From the NCBI RefSeq assembly GCF_002042965.1, contig NZ_MZNT01000015.1, positions 176,058-240,057 of the forward strand: 64,000 nt of DNA, in the 5' to 3' direction. The position numbers were made by a program, and so were the translations under genes. Numbering within the stretch: position 1 is the first letter of the stretch; each line of letters opens with the position of its first letter. Below the pieces are notes generated by a model. It did no database searches. It was not told the DNA's origin and saw only the letters and a program-made list of their open reading frames with translations. The DNA is from Paenibacillus sp. 32352. Lineage in GTDB: Bacteria; Bacillota; Bacilli; Paenibacillales; NBRC-103111. Of this stretch, positions 1 to 9,613 are shown piece after piece.

Positions 1-569
1 CTGCGGCTAAGTCTAAAAATGATGGTGATAATGACCGTAGAACAGACACATAAAAAGATTCCGGCTCGACATTATAGGCAACTGGGGGCACATAATATCA
101 GCTCCGTTCTCACATGGCAACACCACTGCGAGAAGAAAGGCCTGTCTGTTTTTATGTTGGTGCTGTCATACGTTTTTTTGTCCGGACGCTCCTTTTCATC
201 CAGAACTTAGCCAGTTATAGGTCATTTGTTCGATAACAGGACTTCCACTAATCGACGTTTTAGGAGCATCATCTCCCGTCTATTAGGTCTCATTGCCCTC
301 AAATATAATGTTGCTTGAAAAACACAGAATCACCTAAATATTGAACGATTTTGCGATTGGTGTAATTTCAAGTCGATTGATGTGAGAGTTTACGAGAGAA
401 AGATTACTACTGAACTCTCCCAAATTAAGCCTTTGGAAGCAGTATTTAAGTCACTTATTATGGTAAAATATAGGTGTGTGCATCAAACAAATTAGTTATT
501 TCGTATGAGATTGAAGGAGGGATAAGGATACCTAAACGTGGTTAACATTCATTCGTAGAGGAGGTTTCG
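1..569. other. Left edge without a supported gene
   Basis: No gene can be supported here. A 63-codon open frame (19..210, plus strand) has no ribosome binding site that I can see and no family I recognise. A strong Shine-Dalgarno (GAGGAGG, 558-564) at the right end belongs to the sigma factor that follows. Frames in the 210-420 stretch are interrupted, so this may be decayed coding sequence, but I cannot say of what. Confidence 0.4.
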
Positions 570-574
570 ATGAA

Positions 575-1117
575 ATGCATGAGTTGAAAAGTAATGAGGA
601 ATTTTCGGAAGAAATATGCCGCAGACATTTTAATCAAGTTTATAAGTACTGCAAAAATCTGTTAAAGGGACAACCTGATGATTTGGCAGAGGAATGCACG
701 CAGAATACGTTTTTGCAAGCGCATACACAAGCATCGAAATTAAAAGTTCACCCAAATATTGTAGGCTGGCTGTATACAACCTCCCGGAATCAAGTAAACG
801 CGGCATATAGGAAACAATACCGGAAAAGAAAATACGAATTTATTTTGAGTGGAGAGTTGTCAAGCAAACTTGTTTCCGACAACCGCGAACTGGATGAAAT
901 ATTGATTTCAATTCTTAACATTGACTCCTTGGTGGAAACCGTGTTAAGTAAGCTCAACAATTTTGAAGCCAAATTATATACAGAATATTTTAAGAATCAG
1001 TTATCGATATCCCAGCTTGCTGAAAAATACAATCTTTCACAGACTGCTATCACAACCCGAATTTACAGATTAAAGCGAAAGATTAGAGCCATTGCTCACT
1101 ATACACTGTCAGCATGA
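575..1117 (+). CDS. ECF-type RNA polymerase sigma factor
   Basis: A 180-residue sigma-70 family protein of extracytoplasmic-function size that would direct RNA polymerase to a small regulon. Region 2 covers about residues 20-85 (the stretch DLAEECTQNTFLQAH, then the GWLYTTSRN helix). Region 4 covers about 125-172, with the helix-turn-helix SISQLAEKYNLSQTAITTR. No anti-sigma gene follows on the same strand. The start is slightly odd: the GAGGAGG is better spaced for an ATG at 570, which opens a five-codon frame (MKCMS, stop) overlapping the chosen ATG at 575. Translation may therefore be coupled to that mini-frame. Family assignment is firm; the regulon is unknown. Confidence 0.85.
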   Translation: MHELKSNEEFSEEICRRHFNQVYKYCKNLLKGQPDDLAEECTQNTFLQAHTQASKLKVHPNIVGWLYTTSRNQVNAAYRKQYRKRKYEFILSGELSSKLVSDNRELDEILISILNIDSLVETVLSKLNNFEAKLYTEYFKNQLSISQLAEKYNLSQTAITTRIYRLKRKIRAIAHYTLSA

Positions 1118-1462
1118 ATATTCTGTGCGCCTGAACCGCGAAATAGTGCAAGCCCCATGTTAATTATTTAAAGCCACTCTGGCGACGTCTGAGGGGTATA
1201 CCTCTTTTTCGTTTAACTCACAGTGGCTGCACTAGCAATTCAAAACTTTTCGAGAAGGGACTTCTGACCCTTCTGCATGAAGCAGGTGCTGCAGAGGCAT
1301 CCATCACCTTCTTGGGTTGGCCCTGTGTACAGCAGGCGCCATTTTTGTTTTGCAAACCGCATTCATAGCCGGAAAAGCTCCAGCAGTGTAATTGAGTGCT
1401 ATTTCTCCAAGATGTATTATGGTCAGCCGCACTTTCACGGAATCAGGAATATTTAGGATATT
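1118..1462. other. Intergenic region with a nested hairpin
   Basis: No gene is visible. A short stem GAGG/CCTC followed by five T residues (1191-1209) lies inside a wider inverted repeat AGCCACT/AGTGGCT (1172-1228). It could be a weak terminator for the sigma gene about 70 nt upstream. Nothing else is recognisable. Confidence 0.3.
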
Positions 1463-2071
1463 TTAAACTCCCGTGCTGGCCGGCAATTGAACGATTACGC
1501 TTGTGCCGGCATCCGAGCTTTCGATATTCAAGGTTCCCCCCATTTTTTCGATCATAGCATAACTGAAACTAAGCCCGAATCCGATAGCGTCCGGTTTACT
1601 TGTAACAAACGGTGTGATGATTCGGGGCTGCAAATCTTTTGGAATTCCTGCACCTTGATCGCGAACAATGATTTGGATATGATTGTCGGTAATGTGCGTG
1701 CGAAGCGTTAAGACAGAACCTGGGGGACTTGCATCTAAGGCGTTGTCAATGATTTCTTGCAGCGCGGCTCGCTTCTGATGAGGCGGAGAGGCAGCAAATT
1801 GCAGAACGGAAACATGATCTTTCAAACTTTTTTCCAGAAGTTGAAGCGTCCCTTTGATTACCGCTAAAGGATTTAAAATGATATTGGCTGTGCCCGCCGC
1901 CATATGCCCAATCGTTTCCCTTCTTTCTTTCTCGCATTGAATTTGCACGTACTGTTGAAAATCTTGGATATCGGCCATTAGAACAAAACATTCCCCTTTT
2001 AACTGAGGGTATACATAGGCGATCATGGATCGCACTTTGCCATCTAATAACAATCCCCACTGTTGTTCCAT
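1463..2071 (-). pseudogene. Truncated, degenerate sensor histidine kinase (HATPase part)
   Basis: The C-terminal half is a GHKL ATPase domain: N box EIIDNALDA, G1 DQGAGIP, G2 GFGLSFS, then MIEKMGGTLNIES. The dimerisation helix is recognisable as GTANIILNPLAVIKGTLQLL, but the His that kinases of this type carry (AHEIRNPL pattern) is Asn here. The spacing between this helix and the N box is shorter than usual, so an internal deletion is likely. The frame begins abruptly at an ATG preceded by an in-frame stop and has no sensor or membrane region. The 5' end overlaps the divergent CBS-GGDEF frame by 47 bases. I read it as a non-functional remnant; a small ATP-binding protein cannot be excluded. 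Confidence 0.7.
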
Positions 2072-2693
2072 GATCCGTTACGACCAGAGAACCGCGTCGA
2101 GGGATATCCGATCTTCCCATCCCAATCGCATTGTGGCCGACGCGATGACCCCAGACCCGATCAGCATTTCGCCTGACCAATTTGCTTGGGACGCAATAGA
2201 AACGATGGAACGGAACCATATTGAACGCCTTCTTGTCATTCATGAAGATCAAGTAATCGGAATCGTGACCCGAGAGACGCTTCAGATCAAACTGAACCAA
2301 ATCGTTGACCCTCTAACGGGACTGTACCGTGCACCTTATATCCAACATATCGGCGAACATTTTCTGAACCGTTGCCAACATTTCCGTTTACTCTTTATTG
2401 ATCTCAATAACTTTGGTGAAATCAACAAATTGTATGGACATCCAGTAGGGGACGATTTTCTTGTCGAGTTCTCCAACCGCTTGCGTACATTAACAAACGA
2501 ACAGGATTATGTCTACAGGTATGCGGGGGATGAGTTTATTGTGATTACGTGCCGGAATGAGAACGATGCCTTGCAATTAGAAGTTGCCCTGTCCCACCCC
2601 GTCGTCATTCAAAACGTTACGTTGTCCGCATCGGCGGGAGTCATAAACGGCTTTCTCGTTCCCGACTTTTTTCGCTGCCTTTTCGAGAACTGA
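2025..2693 (+). pseudogene. CBS-GGDEF fragment, truncated at both ends
   Basis: One CBS motif (about residues 35-85, ADAMTPDPISISPD through VIGIVTRETL) runs straight into a GGDEF diguanylate cyclase domain (DPLTGLYRAPYIQHIG; FIDLNNFGEINKLYGHPVGDDFL; active site YAGDEF). CBS domains normally come in pairs and only the second remains. The cyclase ends at SAGVINGFL, before the C-terminal helix that normally carries ADKRMY. The first 15 codons lie over the antisense kinase remnant and do not look like CBS sequence; an ATG at 2070 is an alternative start. Activity is unlikely. The two fragments appear to have been joined head to head by a rearrangement near 2070. Confidence 0.65.
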
Positions 2694-2883
2694 TAAGCAG
2701 AGCGAGTCTTTTATCCACTTCTTTGAAACAGAAATCTGTTGTATGATGGGGAAATCGACTTTTCGCCAAACTTGAGAGCGGTAAAAAGCGTGAAGCATTC
2801 TGACACGCGTCCTAAGCGTAAATAGAAGGTTATTTTAAAACGGATGTTCATCCGATCAGAACGTGTCCGACTGTCTTCGCGGT

Positions 2884-3984
2884 TCAATCCTGCATATTTT
2901 TCTTCTTCCATTGTTTTCTGATCCAGGCCACACCGAGCAGCGCCGCGGGAATGCAAACCAATACCGTCAATGCCGAAAAAATGATCGAAGTCGATAACGC
3001 ATGCGTCAACTCCTGCAGATTGGGCGCGACCCATACGCTCATTAACAGCAGTAAGAAGCCGACAGGGAATACGATTGGCTTGTATTCACGAAGGTTCATC
3101 CATTGAGCGGCGCCCATGGCCGTCACATAAAAGAAAACACATATTTTAACAAATGCGCCCAACACCCAAATAGCCATAAAAAGTGACTCCAGATGGGTAA
3201 AGAAATCGGCCAGGTTGATGTATCTGGCGACAATCAGGAAAGGATAGATATAATTTCCCGTTAGATCCCCCAATAGCAGCAGCGTAACCAGGTTGGATGA
3301 CACAAGCGTCACAATGACGGCCAGCAAAGTTATCGCCATGCTTTTTTTCACTTTATCCGCACGGTTTGCAAATGGAATTAAAAACGACACGGTCAGAAAT
3401 TCGCTGAACCATGCTTGCAAAACAACCGAACCTGAGAGGGAAGGCCCGATACCTTCTCCCATGATCGGCAGCATCTTCAGAATATGAAGATCCGGAAACA
3501 AGGGGATGATCAGAAGCAGAAAGAGCAGCGCAAAAACAGGGATAAATACATCGGCAAATCTTGCGATGATTTCCACGCCGCTGCGAACAACAATGGCACA
3601 AACGAACACCATGCTTCCGGATACAACCAGCAACGGCGTTTGAACAAGAAACGCTCCGACTACAAATTCGCCGTATTCCCGAACGATAATGCCGCTTAAA
3701 TACAAATAGTACAACAGTATAACCAACCCGAACACTTTACCCAGCATTCGACCTAATATACGTTTGCTTGACTGGACGAGATTCTCGCCTGGAAACAATG
3801 TTTGAAACCCTAACGCAATACCAATCGCGATCAAGCCGCTGAATGCCCACATCGGAGATATCCACAAATCCTGCTTGGCAAATTGATACGTAATCGACTG
3901 CGTGCTTAAAATAGCCGTCGGAGTAATCGCCAAATAGATCATTTTTCCGATTTGCGGGGCGGATATTTTTCCTTTTTCAATCAT
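2884..3984 (-). CDS. gerAB: Spore germination permease, GerAB family
   Basis: A 366-residue, very hydrophobic protein with about ten membrane segments and the APC-like fold of endospore germination permeases. Recognisable features are the amino-terminal ISAPQIGKMIYLAI segment, the PLLVVSGSMVFVCAIVVRSG region, and length typical of GerAB/GerKB. These proteins sit in the spore inner membrane and bind germinants together with the A and C subunits. It is the last gene of the ger operon, 3 nt after the small membrane gene. The A-C-small-B order differs from the classical A-B-C. Confidence 0.9.
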   Translation of the reverse strand: MIEKGKISAPQIGKMIYLAITPTAILSTQSITYQFAKQDLWISPMWAFSGLIAIGIALGFQTLFPGENLVQSSKRILGRMLGKVFGLVILLYYLYLSGIIVREYGEFVVGAFLVQTPLLVVSGSMVFVCAIVVRSGVEIIARFADVFIPVFALLFLLLIIPLFPDLHILKMLPIMGEGIGPSLSGSVVLQAWFSEFLTVSFLIPFANRADKVKKSMAITLLAVIVTLVSSNLVTLLLLGDLTGNYIYPFLIVARYINLADFFTHLESLFMAIWVLGAFVKICVFFYVTAMGAAQWMNLREYKPIVFPVGFLLLLMSVWVAPNLQELTHALSTSIIFSALTVLVCIPAALLGVAWIRKQWKKKNMQD

Positions 3985-3987
3985 GTT

Positions 3988-4242
3988 TCACCCGTTCCTT
4001 CGTACGGTAAACTTCTCCATCAAGTCGACCAACGGTTTGTAGATAACATCCAGCCATTGCGTAGGGCCCGGCATTTGGGGATCGATCACAAGCAAGATCG
4101 CCAAAATCGCACCCAGTCCGGTCAGGGCGCAATAAGCCATCTTCTCCCGCTTCGTATAAGACGGCATGGAGCGCCAATCATGCAAAACCATCAAAGTAAG
4201 CACCGCGGCAACGCCCAGCAGTTTCCTCCAAATCAAGATCAT
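3988..4242 (-). CDS. Small two-TM membrane protein of the ger operon
   Basis: An 84-residue protein with two hydrophobic segments (about residues 9-21 and 35-53) and a charged tail. It lies between the gerC-like and gerB-like genes with gaps of only 3-4 nt, so it is translated as part of the germination operon. Small accessory membrane proteins are known in some ger operons (the so-called D subunits). The position suggests a role in receptor assembly or modulation, which is inference from context only. Confidence 0.7.
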   Translation of the reverse strand: MILIWRKLLGVAAVLTLMVLHDWRSMPSYTKREKMAYCALTGLGAILAILLVIDPQMPGPTQWLDVIYKPLVDLMEKFTVRRNG

Positions 4243-4246
4243 ATCA

Positions 4247-5434
4247 TCACCTCTGCGCCGGCTTGAATATGCTTCTGTTGGTCATGCCGGGGCGGACAAC
4301 CTTGACTTTCGCCTGTACGTTGACTTGCAGATGGGAATAAATTTCGTCCCAGCGATCCTTGTTTCGGTTCCACTCCTTCGGATACTTCCGGTAAAAAGCA
4401 TCCGCAAAATTGAAAATATCGGCTTTCATCTCTTTTTGCGCCCGTTCTAGCGCCATTTGAATGCGGCGTTTAATATCGTCTTCCAGCTCGCGCTCCAATT
4501 CGCTGATATGGTCCGGCACGGACAGATCCAGTTCCGACGTGTTTTCAACGATGTCATCCTGGGTTTCGATTCGAACCGTCAGGCTCCATTCTCCTCCTCC
4601 TTTAAGGTGCGGGATCAGATCCGTACGGCTTCTCAGCAATTGTAGCGACACGAGTCCCTTGCTCTCGCCTGGGGAAACGGTAACCGTCGCTTTTTTCACT
4701 TCGTTTCTCAACCACATGATTCCGCGTGTCTCGGCATCGTTCATGCGGCCGATCATCTTTCCATTTTTCAGAACCGCCGTGCCTTTAATGAATGCGAACG
4801 CTGTTTGCTTTCCATCGCCAGGCTTGATTTCGACCCATGGGATGACGGCGGATCTGGATCTGCCCGCCATCATCTCCGCCAATTCTTTCAACGTAATATT
4901 CAGACCTGTTTCATTTTCAGCCATTTTACGCAGAGCATGCGAAACCGAGCGTTCAATCGGCGGATCGATTTCCAGTACTTCCTTGGCAGGACTTTGGCTG
5001 ACGAAAACATTGGCCCGCTCCCTCGGAATCGGATGCCTCGTCAAAAATTCCAAAGGTTCGGCGAGCCCTTCTTTCGCCAGCCGCTGACCGAATACGAACA
5101 CCTCGTCCTGGCCCCAAAACACTTTGCGGCTTAACACCTGCTGCAAATGGGATGCCGCATCGGCCATCGATAACCCACGGGAGGAACGAACAACCGATTT
5201 GCCGGAACCTCCGCCGACGTCTGAAGATACGCTGCCCGATTGATCGGAGGATGATGGCGATACCAAATATTGCTTGACGGAAAGCTCCAGTTTCCGATCT
5301 TCCGTCAGGTCCAATCCGCCGGCCGTAAGAATCGCCAAATCGTTTACTTCGGTTCGGTCCCAACATCCGGACAGCAGCACCGCCGAGGCAATCAGCCCCC
5401 CCATAAACGTCCTCTTTGCGCTCAGCTTCGTCAA
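4247..5434 (-). CDS. gerAC: Spore germination lipoprotein, Ger(x)C family
   Basis: A 395-residue protein with a lipoprotein signal peptide (basic start, hydrophobic core, lipobox LLSGC with Cys24). The WDRTEVNDLAI stretch directly after the lipobox is typical of GerAC. The body contains GLSMADAASHLQQVLSRKVFWGQ and FAFIKGTAVLKNGKMIG, both characteristic of the family. It would be anchored on the outer face of the spore inner membrane as the C subunit of a nutrient germinant receptor. The start overlaps the gerA-like stop by 4 nt, so translation is coupled. Confidence 0.92.
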   Translation of the reverse strand: MTKLSAKRTFMGGLIASAVLLSGCWDRTEVNDLAILTAGGLDLTEDRKLELSVKQYLVSPSSSDQSGSVSSDVGGGSGKSVVRSSRGLSMADAASHLQQVLSRKVFWGQDEVFVFGQRLAKEGLAEPLEFLTRHPIPRERANVFVSQSPAKEVLEIDPPIERSVSHALRKMAENETGLNITLKELAEMMAGRSRSAVIPWVEIKPGDGKQTAFAFIKGTAVLKNGKMIGRMNDAETRGIMWLRNEVKKATVTVSPGESKGLVSLQLLRSRTDLIPHLKGGGEWSLTVRIETQDDIVENTSELDLSVPDHISELERELEDDIKRRIQMALERAQKEMKADIFNFADAFYRKYPKEWNRNKDRWDEIYSHLQVNVQAKVKVVRPGMTNRSIFKPAQR

Positions 5435-7011
5435 TCTCCTGTCTCCCCTTTATGCGGGCCCGGGCGTTGACCACGGGGCTGCCTTCTGGGATTCCACGCC
5501 CCCGTCATGTGGGGACGTTTGGTCATGAGCCAGCGCGGAGCGCGCCAGAGTACATCGTTCAGGCTGCGCCACTGCATCGGGGCCAGGGGGGCCATATACG
5601 GAGCGCCGAACGAACGCAGTTTGAACAGGTGATTCAGAATGAGAATGCCTCCCATAATCAATCCCAGCAGCCCAAGAAAGCCGGCAAGCACCATCATGGG
5701 GAACCGCAGCAGCCTGATGGCAATGCCGACGGTAAAACGGGGGGCCATAAACGACGCGACGCCCGTAATGGCCACGACCATCACCATCGGCGCAGAAACG
5801 ATACCCGCTGCAATGGCCGCCTGACCGATGACCAGCGCTCCGACAATACTGACGGCGGTGCCGATTTGCTTCGGCAGCCGCGCACCGGCTTCGCGCAGCG
5901 CTTCAAACATGGATTCCATCAACAATGCCTCGATAATGGCGGGAAACGGGATTTGTTCCCGGGATCTTGCCATTGTAATCAACAAAGCGTTCGGTATCAT
6001 TTCCTGATGGTAAGTAATAACCGCAACGTAAAAGGACGGCCCTAACAAAGAGATCAAAAAGAAGAAATAGCGCAGCCAGCGTATTGCGGTACCTACAACA
6101 AACCGCTCGTAATAATCTTCCGGCGACTGCAACAAGGAGTAAAAGGTGATCGGCGCGATTAGCACGCTGGGCGTTCCGTCGATCAACACGACGACATGTC
6201 CTTCGAGCAAATAAGCGCTTGCCACATCCGGCCTTTCGGTGGAAAGCAATTGCGGGAACGGGGAGAACGGGTTGTCCTCGATCAGTTCTTCGATGTACAC
6301 GCTCTCCAAAATGCCGTCGATCTCGATTCGTTGCAGACGGTTCGTCATTTCTTCCACCAAAGCAGGGGCTGCAACCCCCTCCAAGTAGGCGAGCGCAATC
6401 TGCGTGCTCGTATAAGTCCCCATGCTCATCGTGACGATTTTGAGATGGGGAGTTCGGATTTTACGCCGCAACAAAGCCGTATTGGTGCGAAGCGACTCGA
6501 TGAACCCTTCCCGCGGCCCTCGTAACACCGATTCGGCAGACGGCTCGTCGATGGCCCGTTTTTCCCATTTCGGCAATCCGATCGCCAGTCCCTGGTGTTC
6601 ACGTTCCATCAGCAATACGGGATTACCGCCGGATATTTCTTCAAGCACCTTGGCAATCGTATCCACCGGCTTTATCGAGGAGACGGCAATTTTTCCGCGA
6701 ATGTCTGCCAGCGTGCCATCCATAGGGAAATCCTGTTGCAACGGAGCGAGCACATGTTGATCCACTTCTTCGATATGAGCCAGACCGTCGATGTAAACGA
6801 GCACAGCCTCCATGCGATTGCCTATGCAGAACTCGTGAAAAATCACGTCAGAACAACGAGTATACAAGCGCTGAAGCGCCTGAACATTCTCGGCCAGATT
6901 TGCGGAAAGAACCTGATCGAGTTGCCGATTTTCTTCCTGATGAGCAAAGCGATCGGTCTCGCGCTGATTGGAACGCGGGCGGCGGCTCCAAAATCCGTTC
7001 GATTTCCCCAT
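5431..7011 (-). CDS. gerAA: Spore germination receptor A subunit, GerAA family
   Basis: About 526 residues from the preferred start. A hydrophilic N-terminal half carries NRMEAVLVYIDGLAHIEEVDQHV and ends in GHVVVLIDGTPSVLIAP. A C-terminal half with about five membrane segments (RFVVGTAIRWLRYFFFLISLLGPSFYVAVITYH onward) and the family signature IPFPAIIEALLMES follow. I chose the ATG at 7011 because GAGGGG lies 6 nt upstream; an upstream ATG at 7038 has no good ribosome binding site. It is the first gene of the four-gene ger operon. Confidence 0.92.
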   Translation of the reverse strand: MGKSNGFWSRRPRSNQRETDRFAHQEENRQLDQVLSANLAENVQALQRLYTRCSDVIFHEFCIGNRMEAVLVYIDGLAHIEEVDQHVLAPLQQDFPMDGTLADIRGKIAVSSIKPVDTIAKVLEEISGGNPVLLMEREHQGLAIGLPKWEKRAIDEPSAESVLRGPREGFIESLRTNTALLRRKIRTPHLKIVTMSMGTYTSTQIALAYLEGVAAPALVEEMTNRLQRIEIDGILESVYIEELIEDNPFSPFPQLLSTERPDVASAYLLEGHVVVLIDGTPSVLIAPITFYSLLQSPEDYYERFVVGTAIRWLRYFFFLISLLGPSFYVAVITYHQEMIPNALLITMARSREQIPFPAIIEALLMESMFEALREAGARLPKQIGTAVSIVGALVIGQAAIAAGIVSAPMVMVVAITGVASFMAPRFTVGIAIRLLRFPMMVLAGFLGLLGLIMGGILILNHLFKLRSFGAPYMAPLAPMQWRSLNDVLWRAPRWLMTKRPHMTGAWNPRRQPRGQRPGPHKGETGD

Positions 7012-7040
7012 GGCGATCCCCTCATGTTTCATTTCCATTT

Positions 7041-7071
7041 TATTGTTGACAATTTACCCCCTTTTTATTCA
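7041..7071 (-). promoter_or_regulatory. Candidate sigma-G-like promoter of the ger operon
   Basis: On the minus strand a TGAATA (7066-7071) is followed after 18 nt by AACAATA (7041-7047), just upstream of gerAA. TGAATA fits the -35 of forespore sigma-G promoters, which drive ger operons in Bacillus. The -10 matches only in part, so this is tentative. Confidence 0.35.
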
Positions 7072-7093
7072 GTGTCGGGGAGGGGGCGCACAC

Positions 7094-7136
7094 ATTAAAA
7101 AAATCCCGATCTCCGTTCGGGTGAGGGGATCGGGAC
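7094..7136 (-). terminator. Intrinsic terminator of the chemoreceptor gene
   Basis: Perfect stem TCCCGATC/GATCGGGA (7104-7111 with 7128-7135) followed on the minus strand by seven T residues. It begins 7 nt after the chemoreceptor stop codon. Confidence 0.85.
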
Positions 7137-7142
7137 TTGCAC

Positions 7143-8867
7143 TCATACTTTGAACTTGCCGACTAACGTTTTCAGGGAATCGGACATTTCGCCAAGCTGG
7201 CGAGCGGTTTGCAGCATTTCCTGACTCGTGGCCGCCTGCTCCTCGGTCATGGCCGCAACCTCTTCGGTGAACGAGGCGGTTTCTTCCGTAATTTTCGTAA
7301 TTTCCCGAATGGAACCTTCAATCGCTTTGCTGCCGGCGGACATCTGTCCCACAGAAGCGGCAACCTCCATAACTTGAACGCTCAAGTTGTCCACTTCGTT
7401 CATGATGGCCCGGAACGACTCGCTGGCCTTCATCATGGCCTGAACGCCATCCTTGACGCCATGGCTGTTCTCATTTACTTTCTGGACGAGTCCGTTGATG
7501 CCGTTCAACATCACTTCGATGGTTTCATGGATCTCGCGGCTCGAATGCGCAGCCTGGTCCGCCAGCTTGCGGATTTCTCCGGCGACGACGGCAAACCCGC
7601 GGCCTTGTTCCCCGGCGCGCGCCGCTTCGATGGCGGCATTCAGCGACAACAGATTGGTTTGATTGGAGACGTCCTGAATATATCCGACCACTTCCCGAAT
7701 CTTTACAGACAACGATGCCAGTTCCGCGGCGGAAGCCTGAATTTCGGAAAACGTTTCTTCGATCTGGCCGATTTTTTCCGCATTTGCCTGCATTTCGCCG
7801 GCATTCTCCGTCGCGACGGACTGCGCCCGCTTGGCAAGTCCGGAGACGTCGGTTGTCGTGACGGCAACCTGCTCCAGTCCCGATACCGTCTCCTGCAAAA
7901 TCGCCGACATCTCCTCCGTCTGGGATACTTGCTGCTCCGCTCCCTGCGCAACGCGTTGAACAGATTCAGAGATTTGATCGGCGGCTTTGTAACTCTCTTC
8001 TGCGCCAACCTTCAACATGGATGAGGAGCGTTCCAGTTCCTGCGTCTTCCCTTGAATATCGGCGATCATACTCTGAAGACTGGATAACAGCAAGTTGGTT
8101 TGATCGGCCAAATCCTTCGTTTCGTCCTTGGTTTTCACTGTAATTCGTTTCGTCAAATCGCCGCCGGAGGAGGCAATTTCTGCAATGGCGTTCCCGACTT
8201 TGCGTACGTTCCTGGCCGTCAATGCGCCGGTGAAGTAAGACGAGATGACCGAAACGATAAGTACCAGCAACAGAGAGCCGTATAGCTGCAAGCGGAGTTG
8301 ACCGTTTTTCTTTTCGAGCGCCGACACCCGATTCAACGTAAGCTGTTTTTCGATGGAACGGAACGACGAAAGCTGCTCGCGCAGGGCATCCATATCCTGC
8401 TTTCCCGGATCGTCCTGGAAAAACTGCTGGATTCCCTTGTTATCATTGGCCTTTTTCAAGGCAATTACTTTCTCGCCGGCCGTTTGAATCCAATGTTCCA
8501 CGTTTTTTTGAATGGCTTTCAAGTTGTCCTGCTGGCTTGGATTGTCGGCAACAAGCTGGAAAAGGGCGTCAAAGTGCTTTTGCCAATTGGATTTGCCGTT
8601 GTTGTACGGGTCCAAATATTTGTTTTCTCCGGTTATAATAAAACCTCGTTGGCCGGTTTCCATATCCACCAAATCCTTCTCAATGGATTGGGCCAGACTA
8701 TGTACTTGCATATCATGATCCGTAATGAACCTCGTTTCCTTCTGGAAAGAGGATAATTGCCGGGTTACGCTAAGAATGGCGAAGACAAAAAAAATGACGA
8801 CGACCAGAAAACCGAGGCCGATTTTATTTTGAATGCGGTTTAGACGGATGGGTACAGTTTTCATCAT
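7143..8867 (-). CDS. Methyl-accepting chemotaxis protein with CHASE3 sensor
   Basis: A 574-residue transmembrane chemoreceptor. One membrane helix at about residues 16-36 is followed by a helical CHASE3-type extracellular domain (SIEKDLVDMETGQRGFIITG). A second membrane helix lies near 190-212, then a HAMP domain, then a long coiled-coil signalling domain. The hairpin tip contains NQTNLLSLNAAIEAARAGEQ GRGFAVVAGEIRKLADQ (shown in two parts), the conserved CheA/CheW contact. It probably modulates CheA activity in response to an unknown ligand. AAGGAG lies 6 nt before the ATG, and it has its own terminator, so it is probably monocistronic. Confidence 0.93.
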   Translation of the reverse strand: MMKTVPIRLNRIQNKIGLGFLVVVIFFVFAILSVTRQLSSFQKETRFITDHDMQVHSLAQSIEKDLVDMETGQRGFIITGENKYLDPYNNGKSNWQKHFDALFQLVADNPSQQDNLKAIQKNVEHWIQTAGEKVIALKKANDNKGIQQFFQDDPGKQDMDALREQLSSFRSIEKQLTLNRVSALEKKNGQLRLQLYGSLLLVLIVSVISSYFTGALTARNVRKVGNAIAEIASSGGDLTKRITVKTKDETKDLADQTNLLLSSLQSMIADIQGKTQELERSSSMLKVGAEESYKAADQISESVQRVAQGAEQQVSQTEEMSAILQETVSGLEQVAVTTTDVSGLAKRAQSVATENAGEMQANAEKIGQIEETFSEIQASAAELASLSVKIREVVGYIQDVSNQTNLLSLNAAIEAARAGEQGRGFAVVAGEIRKLADQAAHSSREIHETIEVMLNGINGLVQKVNENSHGVKDGVQAMMKASESFRAIMNEVDNLSVQVMEVAASVGQMSAGSKAIEGSIREITKITEETASFTEEVAAMTEEQAATSQEMLQTARQLGEMSDSLKTLVGKFKV

Positions 8868-8961
8868 TGAGTTCTCCTTGTTGTAGGTTGAATTCAGAAA
8901 CGGATTAACGTAAAATGACTTTGTTCAAATTGTCAGGCCTTGCCTGTGATGCCCATGTTAA

Positions 8962-9603
8962 TCATCTGGGCGGCTTGCATTTTTGCTCGTACATTCTCTT
9001 GTCCGCCAATCTCAGGAGTTCGCCAAGATCGGCGCTCTCATCGGGACAAACCGCATAACCTGCATAAAGATATACGTGCGTCTTCAACTCCTCAAGTGAT
9101 ATGGACAGCGCATTGCCATGACGTCTCCGAAGCGCTCTGGCTCCTTCTTCGTCGGTGTATGGCACATTGACTATAAATTCATCGCCTCCCCACCTTGCAA
9201 CATAGTCGTATTTGCCCGCTGCTTTTGCCAGCATGCTTGAAAGTTGACAAAGTACACGATCTCCGGTTACGTGAGAGTACGTGTCGTTAATATTCTTGAA
9301 GTTGTCTACGTCCACATAGAACACGAGCAGTTGTTTTCTCAACCTTTGAGACCGGCGAACCAGCCTGGGGAAAACGCGCTGAATGAACCCGCGATTATAC
9401 GCCCCGGTCAGGTCGTCTCTTTGCAAGAGCCGCAACAACGCATCGAATCGCTTGCCGCATAGGTATCCCAACGGCAAAAAGACCGCAAGCGACATGGCCA
9501 CGGCCTTATCCACTGCCTCGTAAGCATGCTTAATATAAATGAGCAGAACTGCGCCAAGAGAGAGAACGAAAACGACACCCGTAACGCGCCCGATCTTGTA
9601 CAT
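8962..9603 (-). CDS. Membrane-bound GGDEF diguanylate cyclase
   Basis: 213 residues: two N-terminal membrane helices (about 7-25 and 33-50), then a complete GGDEF domain (RDDLTGAYNRGFIQRVFPRL, FYVDVDNFKNINDTYSHVTGD, active site RWGGDEF, C-terminal ADKRMYEQK). It should make cyclic di-GMP from GTP. The RxxD product-inhibition site that often lies upstream of the active site is absent (GKYD here), so feedback inhibition may be missing. GGAG is 4 nt before the ATG. It lies 10 nt after the broken cheY-like gene and was probably co-transcribed with it. Confidence 0.88.
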   Translation of the reverse strand: MYKIGRVTGVVFVLSLGAVLLIYIKHAYEAVDKAVAMSLAVFLPLGYLCGKRFDALLRLLQRDDLTGAYNRGFIQRVFPRLVRRSQRLRKQLLVFYVDVDNFKNINDTYSHVTGDRVLCQLSSMLAKAAGKYDYVARWGGDEFIVNVPYTDEEGARALRRRHGNALSISLEELKTHVYLYAGYAVCPDESADLGELLRLADKRMYEQKCKPPR

Positions 9604-9613
9604 AAATCTCCGG

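Noticed and set aside
19..210. 63-codon open frame at the left edge, faintly like the N-terminus of a transposase
   Set aside because: No ribosome binding site, no certain motif, and the frame is not continued downstream. Evidence is too weak to name it.
1191..1209. Strong terminator after the sigma factor
   Set aside because: The core stem is only four base pairs; kept as a note in the intergenic entry only.
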